From positions 2,790,001 through 2,854,000 of the forward strand of contig NC_089176.1 of NCBI RefSeq assembly GCF_947507565.1: a stretch of 64,000 nucleotides of DNA, in the 5' to 3' direction. The DNA comes from Oscarella lobularis (Eukaryota > Porifera > Homoscleromorpha > Homosclerophorida > Oscarellidae). Below are positions 47,351 through 61,144 of this stretch, one piece after another (positions within the stretch are counted from its first letter, which is position 1; each line of letters starts with the position of its first letter). A model generated the notes under the pieces. It made no database searches. It had not been told where the DNA came from and saw only the letters and a list, made by a program, of their open reading frames with translations. The position numbers and the translations under genes were made by a program.

Positions 47351-50300
47351 ATGAGCGTTGCCGTCGATTGGAAACGAATACGCGCCGCGAAGCCGAATAA
47401 TTTGGTCGATAATCCCGATGAAGCCCACGAGGTGTTCACGGCGTTGGCTAAGGTAGGCTCTAGAGCTTTGTTTTGCCAGTTTCACGCGCTGGACGCGCTT
47501 CTACACGTAGATCGGACTCGACGACGTCGAAACGGTCGAAATGGCCGATCTGACGCACCTCTTCTTCGTCGCCAAAGCAATCATGACTGTAGGATTAGTA
47601 GGAAAGCGATTAGGAAGCGAATTCGAGTGAGACGCTCGTTTCCCGAGCGCATATAGGTCAAAGATCAAGAATACAACGTCGCCGTGGACGAGCTGGAGAA
47701 ACTGGAATCAATGAAAGGTCGGTTTGCGAGCAGCAATTTCGTTTTTCCATTCATCGCGCGACGACGCGGCGTCGTTGTCAGGGAGACGCGAAAGCGAATC
47801 GGTCGACGGCGGCGTGTGGAAGCGACGATACGACGAATTGGATCGCGAGTCGCGTCTCAAGGAGCTCTCGTTTGGACGAATGAAGCGGGAAAACGAACGA
47901 GTAATGAATACTATTTATTACCTACAGTACTACATTAGCGCCTATAGAAAAAAACGTCGTATAACAACTATATGTATTAGTGCAGCTCGGTTTTTATGGG
48001 CATCATTCTTTTTGTACGTATAGCTGACTGAAGATGTTTCTTCGAGTCATCATAGAATTAGTGATTTGGAAGCGAAGGTACTTACTTACTTACTTCCCCT
48101 TGGGAACGACGATTAAAACAGTCTATGCAATAGATTCGTAAACTTGAGCATGACGTCAACGATTATCAATCGCAGTTACAGAATCAGGTGGGCCGACCAG
48201 TTGGCATATTCACATCGTTGTGCTAATTATTTCTTATTATAGAGAGAAAGTCTACTTCACCAGAGAGACAGCGGCGATGCGACCCTTCGCAGCAGGGAAG
48301 TGAAATTGGACAAGTATCGGAATCTTGTTGAGGTGCAGCTATAACGTTGAAATCGAATGCCAATGCAAATTCTATCATCTTTCAGGATTTAGAGAAAATG
48401 AATGGCAACTTGCAAGAGAAAAACGAGCGATTGCAGACCGATTTGAAGTCGGCCGTCGGAGAAATGAACGAGGCGACCGATAAACTCGAACAGCTGCAGG
48501 TAAAGTGACGTCGATCTTAGAAGAAGAAAAAAACAAAATAGATACGCGTCGTGTTTTTTTCATCAGTCAGCACTTCGCGAAGCGGATCGCGTCAATTCGG
48601 AATTAGAACGAACGAAACAGGTACTGGAAGCAAAAGTGGAGGATCTGTCCGCCCAAGTCAAGAGTCAAACGACGTCAGACGATCAGATCTTAGGCATAGT
48701 CGAAGAGAAAGCGCAGGAATGGCAGGTGGGGGCATTCTCGCCCAAAGGAAGCGCAATTCTACATTGACGAATTTTCAGAACGTGTTGGCGGAGAAAGAGG
48801 AGGAGCTCGCTCAGTGCTACGATCGTCTGCGCGAGCAGGAAGACCAGATCAGCGCTGCTATGCTTGATCAGGATAAGAATTCCGTTATGCAGCTCAAGCA
48901 GGTTCTTCGTTTCGTTTTTTTCAGACTCGGCCCAGAGAGACCGATTTCTTTTCTGTTTTGTTTTATAGGCGCTCGAAAAGAAGTCCAAGGAAGTGGAGAG
49001 CTTGAAGGAAAAACTAGAGGAAGCTTCGGAAGAAATCGTGAAAGCGACTGCTGAATTAGAAGAAGAACAAGAAGTGACCGCAGCCGGTTTGAATCACACA
49101 TAGTAGGCCGAACTGTTGCAGAGAGAGATTACTATATAGATCGACGAATCGCCGAATTGCAGTCCAGAATTCGAAGTCTACAGTTTGAATTAAAAGAGGA
49201 GCGAAGCATCGTCGAGCAAGAGCAGAAAAGCCGTAAACAGGTGACCAGAGTCCGTGCGCCGTCGCCTCGTTTTTAGAGCAGAGTGCGCGCTCTTTAGGCC
49301 GAAGCGGAGAGCGCTTTGAAAGATCAGGAGATAAGCGACTTGGCGATGAGAATGCGTCAATACGAGGAGGCGAGGATTGGGATACCGTTACGTTGCGGTT
49401 CCCCCTCTCTATCTCCTCTTGCGTTTAGAATCACTACGGTCTCGAAGATGCCGTACAAGAGATCAAAGAGTGGAAAAGCAAAGTGGTGATTCGCGACAGG
49501 TACCCCCCTCCTCCGAAAGAAAAAATTCAATAGTCCATCGATTTACTCTCAGAGACATTTCCGAGTTGACCGGTCAAGTGAACGAACTCGAATCGCAATT
49601 GAACGACTTGCACGACGAAAACGACGCGCTTCGACTCCAGCTCGGATTGGATCCGAACCAGTCCGTCGACCTGTCGACGTACAGATATCGTCGCAACGTC
49701 GAACTCGAGCAGCAGAAGGCAGTCAATCGAACTCTGAAAAAAGACGTCGGTTGAAATCGCGTTTACCCTTGTCCGTTTCTTTGAGCGAGAGAGCTGCGCG
49801 TGTTAGATCGATCGACTTGAAGACGAGAGACTGCGCTTGAGAAGTCAGCTCGTCAAGCAGGCCATGCACAGAGGAGAACGGTAAATCGTTTTAATTTTTC
49901 TTTTTTGTCTAACTTTTTTACTCTCCTATACTTAATTAAAGAGCGATTGAGTTGGGTTTGAAGACGGAAGACCTGATTGCCGTCGAGGAATTGGCCGGCG
50001 AAGAGCCCGAGGACCGAAAAGTCAAACTAACGGAAATTATTAGTCGTAAAGGCGAACTTGAAAGACAGGTTTTTATTTTTAGTTGAAGTAGTTCGTTTTC
50101 GGATGAGTGCACCGCACGCAATTTCTATAGGTCGCCGAGTTGAGAGATCGCGTCGGCAGTCAGGAAAGAACGATCGAGGTGCAAAAGACCGAAGCTGCTA
50201 AAGTTCAGCTCCAGTTGAAGGCATGCTGTGCAGCGCGCGAATGCCAAACGTCCTTGTTGTCATGCAGTTTTCGTTCGCGGTGTAGGAATGCGAAGAGAAA

Positions 50301-53300
50301 AACGAGAAATTGTTCGCCGGTTTTCGAGAGATGCAAGACGTACTGAAACGAGGCGGCGACGGCGACGAAATCCGTTGTCCCGCACTCGACACGCTCTTGG
50401 GCCTGTGGAGAAAAGACGACAAGACAACGACCGTGATACAGTGGAGCGCTCAAGTAAAAAAAAAAAACGAAAGGAAAGACGCGAGAAAACGAATTCTGTG
50501 TACGTACAGGTGGAGCAGCTGTCGGGAAGAAATGCTGAACTTCGATCTCAGCTGGCTCAGTGCCGACAGGACTTGACTCACGCCAATCAGCAACTTGAAA
50601 GAAAGTCTGTCGAGGTAAATCGCATTTTTTTTTGTTTTCGTGCTCTAACCGATACGTTTAGTTGGAGAAATTGCGACAAGAAGTTGATATTTTTCGGGAA
50701 ACAGGTACGCTGCCTGTGGTTTTTGTTGCGCCGTTCGTTGGGACTGTGTGCATATAGGTGGAGATGCTGCGGCGCTTAGGCCGCTTCCCTTACCGGCGCG
50801 TCTCCCGGTCACCTACACCGAATTGGTGGGCACTCTCAACGAACAGCTCATCACTGCGTTGGAGGTAAAACGAGTGGTGTCAGAGAAGACGAAAAAGGAT
50901 GTTTACTTGGGGGGTCTCTCAGGCACTTGCACGTAAGGAGGAAACGGCCTCGATGATGGAAAAAGAGCTGGAAAATTTAAAGAGAAAATTTTCCGTTGTA
51001 ATACATCAACAGGTTAGTACACAGTACTTCACAGTACCCCGTTCGAAAGGTTCAAAATATAACGCGTCCGTCTCGTTTGAAGGGCGTCGTCTACAAAGAG
51101 TATCTCGAAAGGAGAGGTCAGATGGAAAGCGACGTCGAGCGATTGAGAGCGGAGAACGAGGAAGTGGAAAATCGAAGGCGACAGGACGAAATCAAGCTTC
51201 AAGAACTGCAGGTCAGAGAGACCTAGTACATACTGTATGTGTCAGGTCCCATGCACTTCATTTCTTTACAGAAACTGAGCGATTCGCTGCGTCTCGATCC
51301 CGACGAACGACAGGGAAAGCTCGTCGAAGCGACGCGCAAATTGACGGTCATGCGACTGAACGAGAAGGAGTTGAGTCGACGCCTGACGACCGTTCAGGAG
51401 TCGAACGAGACGCTGACGAAGGAGAGTCGAAAACTTCGCGTCGAAATGGTCGAAATGGAGGCTTCGATCGTTTGCCGTCTCGGCTTCTTGCAGCGATATC
51501 GCGAAACGGCTCGGTTCCAGGTGAACGTTCTCCAGACGAAATTGAACGAGAGCGTGCCGCGAGACGATCTCGAGGCGGCCAATCGACGATATAACGATCT
51601 GACGGCAAAGTATCGCGATCTGTTGCAACGCGAGACGCACTGGGCGGACAGAAATCGAGAAATAGAAAATCTAAAGGTTTAAAATTTTTATTCGATTTAA
51701 TTAATTAATGACTTAATTGAATCGTTCGTTTAGCTCGAATTGGAGCAGTTGAGAGAGGAGTGTCGTCAGTGGAAGGACGAGGTTGTCGTCGCGAAAGAGC
51801 GCGCTCACATAGCTGAGCGAACTCTCAAAGAAGCGACGGGGACGACGACGAGTGCGAGCGGCGGAACGACCGAGTCGGGTCAGCAGTCGTACGCGCAGCA
51901 GTTGGCTCTGCTGGAGATGAAAGTAAGCGAAGGGGAGAAGGCGTCGGTGCGCGCAATCCCTATACAGTAATTCGGCTATTAGGAATTGAATGAAAGACAA
52001 AAGGCCGATCACGCGCTGAGACAGCAGGATCTGTTGAAGCGTCACGTTTCCGAATTAGAAGCGCGAAATGCCGAATTGGAGGAGAAATTTTCAGAGGTAA
52101 TTACAACCCCATAGATACATATAGCTTACTGTAGAAAACTTCAAATAACAATTTATTTCTGGTTGTCGTCTCAAGCTGTCGAGAATCAACATCGAGTGCC
52201 AGTCGACGGATCGTCGTCTGAGAGAGGAGTTGAGCCGCGCCGTCGTGCGCGACGAACACGAGCGTGTCGTCGCCCAGCTTCGACGACTCGAAGAAGCCAA
52301 GCTGAGACTAGAATTAGAAGTGAGCGAACTGAAAGAGGTACGTACGTACGATCGCCGTCGTCGCTCTACCAACTGGGAGTCGTCCGACTCAGATTGCCGA
52401 CGTCGCCACTCATCAACATCGCGCTCTCGAGACTCTACAGCTGTCGCAAGAAAAGGAACTCGCATCGATGCGAAATCAGCTGAAAGATTTTCAATGTCAG
52501 AGCGACGAAAGAGCGTTGATCGGCAAATTGCATCGGCACATCGTTCAGCTTCAGGTCAGCGAAAGCACGGCCGTTCGCAAGCTCGAAGCGGCCCACAATC
52601 GGGTGCTGAAGCTCGAAGCGGTCATCTTGCGTCTCGATCATCAAGCGACGGAAAAGGATCAGGAATTGTATCGTCACAAGGCCGAATCGTATCGTAGGAT
52701 CGAGAGACTTCGGTCGACTGTTCAGGTAGGCGGATAATTGAAAATCGGGGCTACTAACTCCATGGATGATTTTTAGGATCTACGGAGACAGTTTAGCGGT
52801 GCTCTGCCGTTGGAGGCGCAAGAAAAGTTCAACGCAACGTTTCGCGACTTGCAGGCGAAGAGTTTGGCGGCTGAAAGTGAACTGGCAAAGGTCTCGTCTC
52901 CAGGCATAGCCGAGAACGAGGAAAAGATGCGACGATGATTTCTTATTATAACAGGCTAGAGACGAGCGACGAAAGGCTGAGGACAAAGTTGCAGGGCTCG
53001 AGACAAAGCAGGGCGATTTGGAGGAACTGTTGGATACCCTGAGACGAGGTCAAGGCGCTCAGAAGGTTTGAAAAAAACGCGCGCTTTTAGTGTTGTAGAG
53101 TGGACGCCTTTATACCTAGGTGCACCAGTGGCATCAGAGGATGAGCGAGATGAGACTCGAAGGACTGCAGCTAAAGACGGATCTTGCTAGGCAGCAGGAA
53201 AACGTAAGAACATTCCTATTGATTTTCTACAATGATTAGCGTATTATTTTAATTCCTTTCACCTGCAGGTGAGACATTTGGAAGATTTGATGGCGAAAAG

Positions 53301-56300
53301 AAATGCGACGATCGCTTCTCTCGAGACTGCAATCGCTAGCACGACGAAAGTAAGGCACAATCCGCATACGACTAAAATTTCAAGTTTTCTCTCTTTTTCA
53401 AAGTTGCACGAAGAGCAACAGCTCGACTGGGAGAAAAGGGAAATCGAATTGGAGTCACTGATCGATCGTTTGCGCGATCAGCAAGAGGAGTTGGCCAACG
53501 CGGCCGCTCAGGTACGACGACGACATGCGACGCACGTACACGCTGACGAAAAAAATATAATAAATCGCGTGCAGTTGGAAAAAGCGAACGATTCCTTGCC
53601 CGATCCGACGTTGCCCGTCGCCAATCAATTGGAGCACGCCGTTCGAAAACTGAAAGAGCACGCGCAGATGATTGTCAAAACGAAAACCGAAAGCAAACGA
53701 ATGCGCGAAGTACTGTATATAAAGAGGAGCTCCTTTAAAATTGAAACTCTCGTCCTCGTGCTCGCGTAGAGAATTTCCGCGTTGGAAAGTGGACTCAAAG
53801 AGAAGGAGGACGTTTTACTATCGAAGGAAAAGGTAAGAAACAAAGGGTTGTGGGTGTATGCGTAGAAAAAGATTTTCTTTAGATTATTAATGAGCTGAGA
53901 CTGAGATTGACGGGCAGGCCCGATCTACGTCCGAGGACAGATGATCAACAGGCGGACGAAGCGGAAGCGAAGAAGGCATTGGCTATTGCGCAGGCGACGT
54001 TGACGGACATGCAGCGATTGATCGATCAAAAAGAGGAGACCGTGTTGAAATATCAGAATCTGTTGGAGCAACTCAGAACGGTGCGCGAGAATGTCGAGGA
54101 GGGAGAGCGCGCGCGCCGCGAACTCTTTGTTTTAGGATATGAAAAAGCAGAATTTGAGTCACGAAATGACGATAGCGGATCTGCAAAGGCAACTTCGCCA
54201 AAAGACGGCAGATCGGTTTGGGAAACTAAAGCAGGCTGCTACGGTAAAAGGGATCACAGATCGGCGACGTAAATGTATTTTTTTCGCACGCAGGACGCCG
54301 TCAATGTGCCTCAACCCCCACTTCCTACTGACAAACAGGTGTGAGTCAAAAAATCGAACTTTTTTTTCCTACATGAGAAGAGAGGTCTCTCACGTTTTTT
54401 ACGCTGTCTACCTTTGCTCTTTTTCTCTAGTTGGCTCGTTTGTCCGAGTTGGAAGACTTGGTCGGCGAGCAGGACAACGCCGCGGCGTCCCTGCGCGGTA
54501 AACTGCTCGCAGCCGAACGGCAAATGATCGACGTTCGGCGCGACAGCGAAAAACTCGCGACGACGTTTCGAGAAGAGATGAACGAACTGCGTCGAGCGTG
54601 GACCGACGAGACCGACACGCTGAAGGGAGAAATCGCGGATCTTGAAGAGCAATTACGACAAAGAGAGGACGAGGTGACGAAGAGAGGACGACGACTCTTA
54701 CGCGCTTTGATTTTTGCTCTAGATAAAAGTTCTTCAAACTGATTTATCGGCTGCCGTCGAGGCAGCGAAACAGGCGCCGTCAAAGACGATGCGGAGCCTA
54801 GTGGAGCGACTAAGGAATCAGCTCAGCTTGAAGGAGCAGCAGAACAAGGTGAACTAGATTATTGCGCGTTGATAACTTCATCCTCGTCTCGCTTCTAGTC
54901 CTTGAGTCAGGCCTTGCTTCAACTTCGAGCCGATCTAGTTGCAACTGCGCAGCACAATGTCGAAGTACAGGTCTTATGTCCACTGTAATAGGATCTAGAC
55001 TGTTCGTTGTTTTTCCTTAGAGCAAGGCTAAGGAAGCTGCTGAGACTGTTAACGTTCAGGAATTGCTGGACGTGCAGACGGGCGAACTTCAGGTCTCAAG
55101 AGAGAGAGAGAGAGAGTCGTAGCGATTTGGAGTTGCATGTTTTTGTCCTTATTTTTTAGGAAAAGATCTCCGGTTTGCAGGATAAATTGACTAAGCTTCG
55201 TATCGAAGTGAAGACTCATCGAGAGAATGAGGACGTGCTTCGGAGGCGCGTGACCGCACTGGAAGAGGTAAAACATAGACGATAGAGAAAGAACGTTGAT
55301 GGATGAGAGAGGGGCTAGGAATTGAAGCGAAAGGAGAGCACTGTAGCTAGACAGGCTAGCGAAATCGGAAAACTTCAGAAAAACGTCGGCTTGTGCAGCG
55401 CGAAAGAGATGAATTTGCTACAGGAACTCGACACGGTTAGTAGACTACGACGTAGAGATCAGGGCTTACTCGTTTTTCATTGTGTGTTGTGTGCGTGTAT
55501 CTGCAGCTCAAAAGGCAAGGTCACGCGTCGTCCGAAGTCGACGACTTGCGTCGACAAGTGAGGAGACTAAAGGAGAGGCTAGATCGACAGCAAGACCCGC
55601 CACATGTCGCCAAACACACCGCTTCTCTTCCCTCGTCGGAATTCTCCGCCAAAGCGTCAAAGGTACGTACAATATAGGATACATCTACGTCATTTTTATT
55701 GAGTCGTCGCGTAGCCTTCTAAAGAGGAAAGGGTCGTCGAAGTGGCGCGTTGGGAAGAGAACAAGAAGTGGCAGAAGCGAGTCGAAACGCTGAAATCGCG
55801 CGTGGCGAACAAGACCAAGGAATTGGAGGCGGCTCAGAAACAAATCGGTTCCTTGCGAGAGACGATAGGACGACTCGAACGAGAACGGGTTCTTGTTCAA
55901 AGTCGAGCGAAAGCGACGGCGTCGGCGTCTCGGGTCACCAGTCAAGATCTCGTCGCCGAAACGTCGTCGAGTAGAGACGAAAAGGCGGAACTAAGACGCG
56001 AAGTATTCGAGCTCAAACGGAAGGTACGCGACGTGCAAAGATAGTGGCTCTTATTGCAACGAGACTTTACTCCCCAGAACGAGTCTCTTCGTCAAGAACT
56101 GGAGGCCGGTCCGTCAGGCGACCTACAGGTTTGGGATACTAGGTGCTTGAAAATCGTAAGCTAAAGCGCTTTGTAATCGAAGCGTGTGGAGTTGACGAAT
56201 GCACGCCTAATCGAAACGATTCGATCGCTCGAGGATCAGCTCCGAAATCTTGTTGGCGAGTCGGTGAGGAGACAGGAAGCAGCGGCGCAATTTGAGGATG

Positions 56301-57540
56301 CGCTTTTTTTGACAGGAGGCTGAAACGTTCGACGTCTTGAGACGACGGGAGAGGGAATTGCGAGAGACGTTGCTAAGCACCGAAAAGGTAAGCAACCGAG
56401 TCGTGCGACTCGTTTCCTCTCATCTTTGTCGCAGGACAATCTTCATTTGCAACTGGAAGTGGATACTTTGAATGCAACCGTCTCTCGCCTCCAGAGTCGC
56501 ACTGACGAACTGGAGGAGTACGTCGACGTGCTGAAGTCCGCTGCCGATTCCGCCAACTCCCGACGCCAAGTCGCCGGCGGCGGCGGCGGAAAAAGCGTCG
56601 CCGAGCTGGAGCGAGTCGTGTCGGCAATGAGACGCGTCGTCGAGAAATTACAGGGCGAAAACGATGCGCTGAAGAGGGAGAGGGGTCGTCGGGGACGCGT
56701 GGCCCCAGGCGGCGACGACAATGACGACGACGACACGGAGAAGAGGCGGTTGAGAGAGGAGATTGAACGACTGAAGAGGGAGTTGGTTGACGTCAAGAAG
56801 AAGCAGCCGATAGAGAAACTCGTCGCCGAGAACGAACGACTGCGAAGGGATTTGAGAAAGGTAACGACGTGATAATTCATGTGACGATGTCCTGCTTTGA
56901 TTTGACGGTACGTAGGAGGTGGAGAAAACCGAGAAATTGAATGTGAAGAGAGGAAAGTTGGAAGTCGAATTAAGGAAGCGAACGGAAGAGGCAAGTCTAC
57001 TCCAGAGACTCGACTCCTAGAAAATTCTTTTGGTTATTAGCTGGACGAGAAGGCTGATTTGACGACTCGTCCGGCTGGATCGTTAAAAGTCGCGCGCGTG
57101 TACGAGGACAAAATCGAGGCATTGGAAGCGGAGCTTGAGAGAAAGGTATAGCTGAGTGGAATTCTCTAAATTGATTGAGTCGAGCTTCTTTGTAGAATAT
57201 CATGCTACAGGAAGTAAAGAAACACGTGAAAAGTGCTATCGACAAAGAGAAAGAAAAGGGAATTTCGGACGAAGCACAAGCGCTGAGGTTGCAAAGGGAT
57301 CAGCTACTTCGCGAAAATTCACAGGTAGTGTTTGTATACTCGTGTTTGCTCGACTTATATCGCCCCCACTCCCCGCAGCTTCGGGACGAGTTGAAAGCGT
57401 TTGACCCGGGATTTTTCGAGGAAATCGAAGATCTCAAGTACAACTACCGCGTGGCGTTGGAAAAGAACGACCGATTTCGCGACCAATTGGAACTAATCTC
57501 GCGACAATTCGGAATTACCGTTGATCTATTGGAAGAGTAG
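47351..57540 (+). CDS. CEP290: CEP290, ciliary transition-zone coiled-coil protein
   Basis: Long coiled-coil protein that builds the Y-links of the ciliary transition zone. It starts MSVAVDWKRIRAAKPNNLVD, as in CEP290. Landmarks in order: GLEDAVQEIKEWKSKVVIRD, LNDLHDENDALRLQLGLDP, SNETLTKESRKLRVEMVEME, VCRLGFLQRYRETARFQVNV, YNDLTAKYRDLLQRE, QCQSDERALIGKLHRHIVQL, LRRQFSGALPLEAQEKFNAT, LPDPTLPVANQLEHAVRKLK, MRSLVERLRNQLSLKEQQNK, VAELERVVSAMRRVVEKLQ, and the C terminus FDPGFFEEIEDLKYNYRVAL ending at TAG 57538-57540. These follow human CEP290 from end to end. About 50 small exons with introns near 50 bp. The gene is about 10 kb, which shows how compact the genome is. Confidence 0.95.
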
Positions 57541-57599
57541 CAACTAAAAAAAGGGACGCAATCCTAAAAGGATAGCAATTAGAATCGACTACAGTATAT
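57541..57599. other. 59-bp tail-to-tail interval, CEP290 / TK1
   Basis: Only 59 bp separate the two stop codons, so the 3' UTRs of the two mRNAs almost certainly overlap on opposite strands. Confidence 0.6.
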
Positions 57600-58583
57600 T
57601 CAATCGTCGTCGTTGTCGTCGTCTGAGAAGAGCTTTCGTGCAGTCAGTTGAATCGAAGGTAGTCCGTAGCATTCGCGACACACGGCCATGTATTTGTCAG
57701 CCCCACCAATCACCTCAACCTGTGCAATAGTATTTATTGGCTTAGTTTAGGAGTACGTGAGCACAAAGTGTTTGACCTTAGTTTCTGCAGTAAGTCTCCT
57801 TGAGAACGAGGCATCCCGGAAGCAGTTCATGCAGACGGCGCTAAGCTTCACAACATTCTCGGCGAGCGGAATCAAATTTAGCACCGAACCAAAAGGCTAC
57901 GAAAAGAAAGCCGCATACCTATAACTATTAATTAATTTATTGATTTATTGTTATTACTTTTCTTTGAAAGGTTCCATCCAAGGCGGCCACGATCACTGTC
58001 GTTCCCATGTCGGCAAGTTCTTCACAAAATTCGACCACATCCGGAAACTAGAGAAAAAAAAGAGAGTCATTTTTGGAAGCCTCCCCTCCCTTCAGTTTCT
58101 TACGAATTGCGCCTCGTCGATTCCCACCACGCTGTAGTCGCGAATCTTCATTTTGACGTCGAGCAGACGTGAACACGACAACGCAGAGCCGACTTGCCTG
58201 CGAATACGAGTGAGTCCACTTGGGCTATCCACCCGGATCACTCTCACTCTTACTGATCGTGCGTCGATATGCCGTCGTTCGAGTATCGATTGTCCTTGTC
58301 GTACTTAATTATGATGCACGAGTGCTTGGCGATCTCGTAGCGCTTCATTCGACGAAGCAGTTCGGTTCTGTTTGCGCGAGTGCCGCGAAAAAGTGCGCTA
58401 TTAGCTCAGGACTTTCTCGGAATGTCTATTCTATGTGCCTTACGTCTTTCCTGAGAACATGGGACCTAGAATGAGCTAAGAACAACTCGTTACGCTTTGT
58501 CTGAGCCTGTTCTCCGTGGATTTTACCTGTATCTGACCGCTTCCCTTATGAAACTGAACGCCGGGAGTCGACACCATAGACAT
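57600..58583 (-). CDS. TK1: Thymidine kinase 1 (TK1), cytosolic type
   Basis: Phosphorylates thymidine for dTTP synthesis. The start at 58583 gives [19 protein letters not shown]; the next exon gives [11 protein letters not shown] (P-loop). Then [103 protein letters not shown] with the first zinc-binding Cys pair, and [19 protein letters not shown] with the second pair and the lasso loop. It ends [14 protein letters not shown]. Seven exons of 60-130 bp are inferred. The acidic tail is short and has no KEN box such as the one that times degradation of vertebrate TK1. Head to head with CCDC96, 145 bp between starts. Confidence 0.92.
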
Positions 58584-58728
58584 GTTTGCAGTTTGGATGG
58601 ATTTGCAGGCGATCGGCTCGGCAATTCGCGCGCGACGACGAGTTCGAGTTTGGCGCCCAAGTAGTGCGTTATTTGGGACACGTGACCATCGTAACCAAGG
58701 TCCTAACATCCGGGCCCTCAACGCATCC

Positions 58729-61033
58729 ATGGCAGAGCAGGTCGGTCAAAAACAAATCGATTTCGCTCGTCTAGACGACGCGTCGCTTCCTCTATTTGCT
58801 AGATAGCCGAAGCGACGACAATCGACGCAACCGACGCGGTAACGGAGCCTCGAAACGAAGCGGTCGAAGAGAAGGAAGCGAGGCCGAGCGAAAACGGCGG
58901 CGACGAAGTTCGAAACGAGAGCGAAGCGGGCGCTGACGGAGAGAGAGGCAGAGACGATGACGCAACAGCTCGCGAGAATGCTGCGGAACGTCCCGGCAGT
59001 GAAAAATCAGTCGAGGAAGCGGTCCCGCCCACCATCCAAGTTGAGGGGGCAGACGCCGAGAGCAAGGAGGAATCGGGCGCAGTCGAAAAGGAGCTTCCGG
59101 AAGACGATAATGCCGCCGAGGTAACAAAAGTCGAATCTTTGGAGAATTTGGACGCTGCAGCAGAACTTCCTAAGGTAATCAGAAATTAAAAATTTAAACG
59201 CAATTTTTTTATTAGATCTCTTTCTTCAGGGCGAAGATGGTGTGGGTGCTGAAAGTGGACACGACGAACTGTTTCTCGAGGGTCAAGACGCCGAAGGTCC
59301 CATTGTATCACTTGGTCCGCCTCTATCCAGAACGACTAGCGGAGTCGAAGTCGACGGCGAGACCATAACGCTCGAAGTGCCCACACTGCGTCCGGGAACT
59401 CCGAACAGGGAAGAAGGCGAAGACGAAAGTCGAGCTGACGATGAGAGTCGAATGGAAAGAGAATTCGAAGAAGAGGTCGCGGAAGAGGAAGAAGTGATTT
59501 TGGTTGATCGAGATGAATTGATCAGACAGTATCAGGTAATGTGCGCAGAGAGGAAAAATGTGCTGACTTGCATAGGCAGATGATGCGCGTTTTAGGAAGC
59601 CTTGTTGGAAAGGGATCGCCTGACACTTGCAAACAACCAGCTGCAGAATCGATTAGCTGAGCACTTCAAGAGAAAAAAGGTGGAGCATTTCACATTGATT
59701 CTCAATACTTCTGTATTATTTGATTATCTTTGTATTATGTGCTGGCCTTGTCTCTAGACTGACGAACGGCAGGAAGTAGAGAAGAGCGTTACAGATCAAG
59801 AACAGCGATACGTCAAGTGTCTAGGTAAACCAGCTCTCTTTTTCTTCTACACAGGAAATAGTTTTTCTCTAAAAAAGGCGCCCTCGAAGAGCACCAGTTT
59901 GAACTGAATCACATTTGCAACTCGTACGAAGCGCTTCTCGCTGAAATGGAAGAGAGGAAGCAGGAGAGACAGGCCAAGGTGAAGGAAGCGACGCAAGACT
60001 TCGCCGAATTCAAGAGGCGGGTCGCTCTTGAGGCAGTCAATAGCAGATCAGGAAAACAGATGACTGAAAAAGTAAGTGTCTATGATCAGAAACTCCAAAA
60101 TTGCACGTACCTTTTTTCTTTTTTAATTAAGGACGTCGATCAGTATCAGGCAATGGAGGAAAAGAAGGAGAAAGAAGTCGTGCAAGTTCGTCTGGAGAAC
60201 ATACGACTAAGGCATAAGTTGAAGAAGAAGGAAACGCAGTTGAAGCAAAAGGCAATTAATTAATTAATTAATAAGAATCTCTCGTTTTAGTTATTTATTG
60301 TGATTCTTCAGGAGGAACTCGCTGAAGGATTGCATCTGATTGATTTCGAACAGCTTAAAATCGAAAATACGACATACAGTGAAAAGATTGAAGAGAGAAA
60401 CGAGGTAGGAGTCAAACAGGAGGCCAAAAGGAAGAAAACGCGCGTCATTTGTTCGTTTAGGATCTGATGAAATTAAGAAAGAAAATCACCAACACCGTTC
60501 AAGTTTTGACTCATTTGAAGGAGAAACTTCAATTCGTTCAGGTGAGACGAATTCCTTATTAGGACGCAGCGTCACAAATTGATTTGGAAAGGCTGAAAAT
60601 GCGGAAAGACGAAAAGAACTCGAACAGGTTGACGGTGTTCTCGCCCAGGTAACGCAGTGCATCTTTAAAAAAATACTTATATGGACGGAAGCAGACCCTT
60701 TGCCCTTACATGACACGTACTTTACCTGTAGAAAAGAGACATTTTGTCTCGTACAAAACAAGCGCGAGATTCGCTGCGCATTGAGAACGTGCGATCGAGG
60801 CAGAAGTGCGGTCTCCTTGGCCACGAGTCACTCTTGAGAGACTACGAGGAACGCAAAGACGAGGTGAGAACCGAAAGAGGCCCATTACTCAATGGGAACC
60901 ACCAATTGAAAAACAGGTGGAGAAACTCCAGTCGAGAGTCAACGATCTAAGGATGCGCTACGCTCAGCTGTCATTCGATTCAGACGGCATTCGGAGAAAG
61001 ATTGAGAAGGCAAAACAAGCCCAAATATTTTAG
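58729..61033 (+). CDS. CCDC96: CCDC96 (FAP184-like ciliary coiled-coil protein)
   Basis: Axonemal coiled-coil protein; with CCDC113 its homologues associate with motile-cilium doublets near the radial spokes (family knowledge). The first exon codes only MAEQ (58729-58740) and joins at 58803 to an acidic, low-complexity region of about 230 residues (Glu, Asp, Ala, Ser rich). The conserved part follows: DELIRQYQEALLERDRLTLA, NNQLQNRLAEHFKRKK, EEKKEKEVVQVRLENIRLRH, EELAEGLHLIDFEQLKIENT, TVQVLTHLKEKLQFVQAENA and SRTKQARDSLRIENV, ending at TAG 61031-61033. The EELAEGLHLIDFEQLKIEN block is diagnostic. About ten exons. It lies 3.5 kb from the ciliary gene CEP290. Confidence 0.9.
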
Positions 61034-61144
61034 CAACAGAGGAGGACACGTCAACGTACCAATAGCGTTAGATCTGATCTCTTATTATAATGTTTATTGG
61101 ATTTCAATTTTGGAGACAGTGCAGGACAAACGTAATCCCCCCCA

